A DNA stretch of 64,000 bases, taken from Verrucomicrobiota bacterium (GTDB taxonomy: Bacteria; Verrucomicrobiota; Verrucomicrobiia; Limisphaerales; J093). Below, in pieces: positions 63,675 to 64,000 of the stretch (position 1 is the first letter of the stretch; every line of letters begins with the position of its first letter). Position numbers and translations under genes: made by a program. The stretch is from positions 243,723 to 307,722 of the forward strand of contig JAOSKK010000039.1 in NCBI GenBank assembly GCA_027493615.1, written 5' to 3'. Under the pieces are notes generated by a model. That model was not told the DNA's origin. It saw only the letters and a list, made by a program, of their open reading frames with translations, and did not search any database.

Positions 63675-64000
63675 ACGACTCGCCTCTTCGCGCGTTGGTC
63701 GTGGACGACGAAGCCCCGGCCCGGAGCCGGCTCCGGCATTTGCTCAAGGGAGAAGCGGGCTTTGAACTGGCGGGGAAGCGGCCAATGGCCGGACGGCGGT
63801 TGAGGCGATTCGCCGGCTGAGGCCCGACCTGGTTTTCCTGGATGTCCAGATGCCGGGGTTGAACGGCCTGCAGGTGTGCCACGAGATCGGCGCGGAAGCC
63901 TTGCCGGCCGTGGTGTTTGTCACGGCTTACGACCGGTTTGCTTTGCAGGCCTTCGAGGTCCACGCCGTGGATTACCTCCTGAAGCCGATTGATCGCGAAC
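63671..64000 (+). CDS. LytTR-type response regulator, partial, one frameshift
   Basis: A receiver domain starting with LRALVVDDEAPARSRLRHLL. A lost G in GGGG 63772-63775 shifts the frame; repaired, it gives AGEAANGRTAVEAIRRLRPD and then LVFLDVQMPGLNGLQVCHEI, with the phospho-acceptor Asp in FLDVQMPG, and FVTAYDRFALQAFEVHAVDY followed by LLKPI (Lys switch). The window ends before any output domain; a LytTR DNA-binding domain is expected from the partner kinase type. It is coupled to the kinase gene by ATGA. Confidence 0.85.

Overview
The window looks like a chromosome piece from a high-GC free-living member of the Verrucomicrobiota (PVC group). This is inferred from gene content, not from a marker gene. 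Supporting genes include a discoidin plus multihaem HzsA-like secreted protein, a twin-arginine-secreted Gfo/Idh/MocA oxidoreductase, DUF1593 and DUF4038 secreted glycan proteins, PQQ-like propellers, ECF sigma pseudogenes of the PVC-type family with the RRG..EDAQDL signature, a fused SUMT-HemD protein and many short palindromic intergenic repeats. Only one RNA gene was found, a tRNA-Thr(TGT). There is no rRNA, CRISPR array or transposase.

Layout. 0.1-5.2 kb: HzsA-like cytochrome (minus), LarA-like protein and tRNA-Thr (plus). 5.2-15 kb: a degenerate accessory stretch just 3' of the tRNA. Almost every gene in it is a remnant or an in-frame chimera of two gene pieces: HicB/HicA, two ECF sigma remnants, YCII/SDR, FAD oxidoreductase/peroxiredoxin, OYE/quinone reductase, FG-GAP/beta-helix, Agl23-like, MNT/HEPN. 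Intact genes among them are DUF1801 and TspO; a 6-4-type photolyase is broken by one indel. 15-28.6 kb: core genes (CDF efflux, guaA, hemL, an ECF sigma/anti-sigma/lipoprotein operon, lysS, SUMT-HemD, DUF1844, Lon-N, apt, a sigma-70 factor). 29-39 kb: secreted and sugar-related genes (PQQ-like propeller, PfkB kinase, Gfo/Idh, ABC permease, Uma2, DUF1593, DUF4038). 39-50.5 kb: cysE, a DapL-like aminotransferase, radical SAM plus asparagine-synthase-like pair, rsmI, a nucleotidyltransferase pair, a GH-like protein, a RecF-like ATPase and aspS. 50.8-56 kb: an unusual plus-strand operon of a GH127 glycosidase, a nucleotidyltransferase, a Cys/Gly-tailed membrane protein and a radical SAM/SPASM enzyme. 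56-64 kb: cinA, a UroD-family methyltransferase, a PfkB kinase, an exonuclease/phosphatase-family protein, a methyltransferase and a LytS/LytR two-component pair cut by the window end.

Two kinds of gene breakage must be kept apart. Roughly thirty single-base frameshifts are scattered over the whole window, mostly in runs of G or C, and they hit essential genes (guaA, aspS, apt, hemD). They are best read as uncorrected homopolymer errors in the consensus. The segmental deletions and nonsense codons in 5.2-15 kb are different: they remove hundreds of bases and join unrelated coding pieces, often in frame.

At least four palindromic repeat families lie between genes. The commonest has the arm GTAGGCGCCGACGTGAGGAG and occurs at seven places, usually as paired inverted arms. 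The most promising biology is the 50.8-56 kb operon, where a membrane protein ending in five Cys separated by Gly runs is followed within a few bases by a SPASM radical SAM enzyme.
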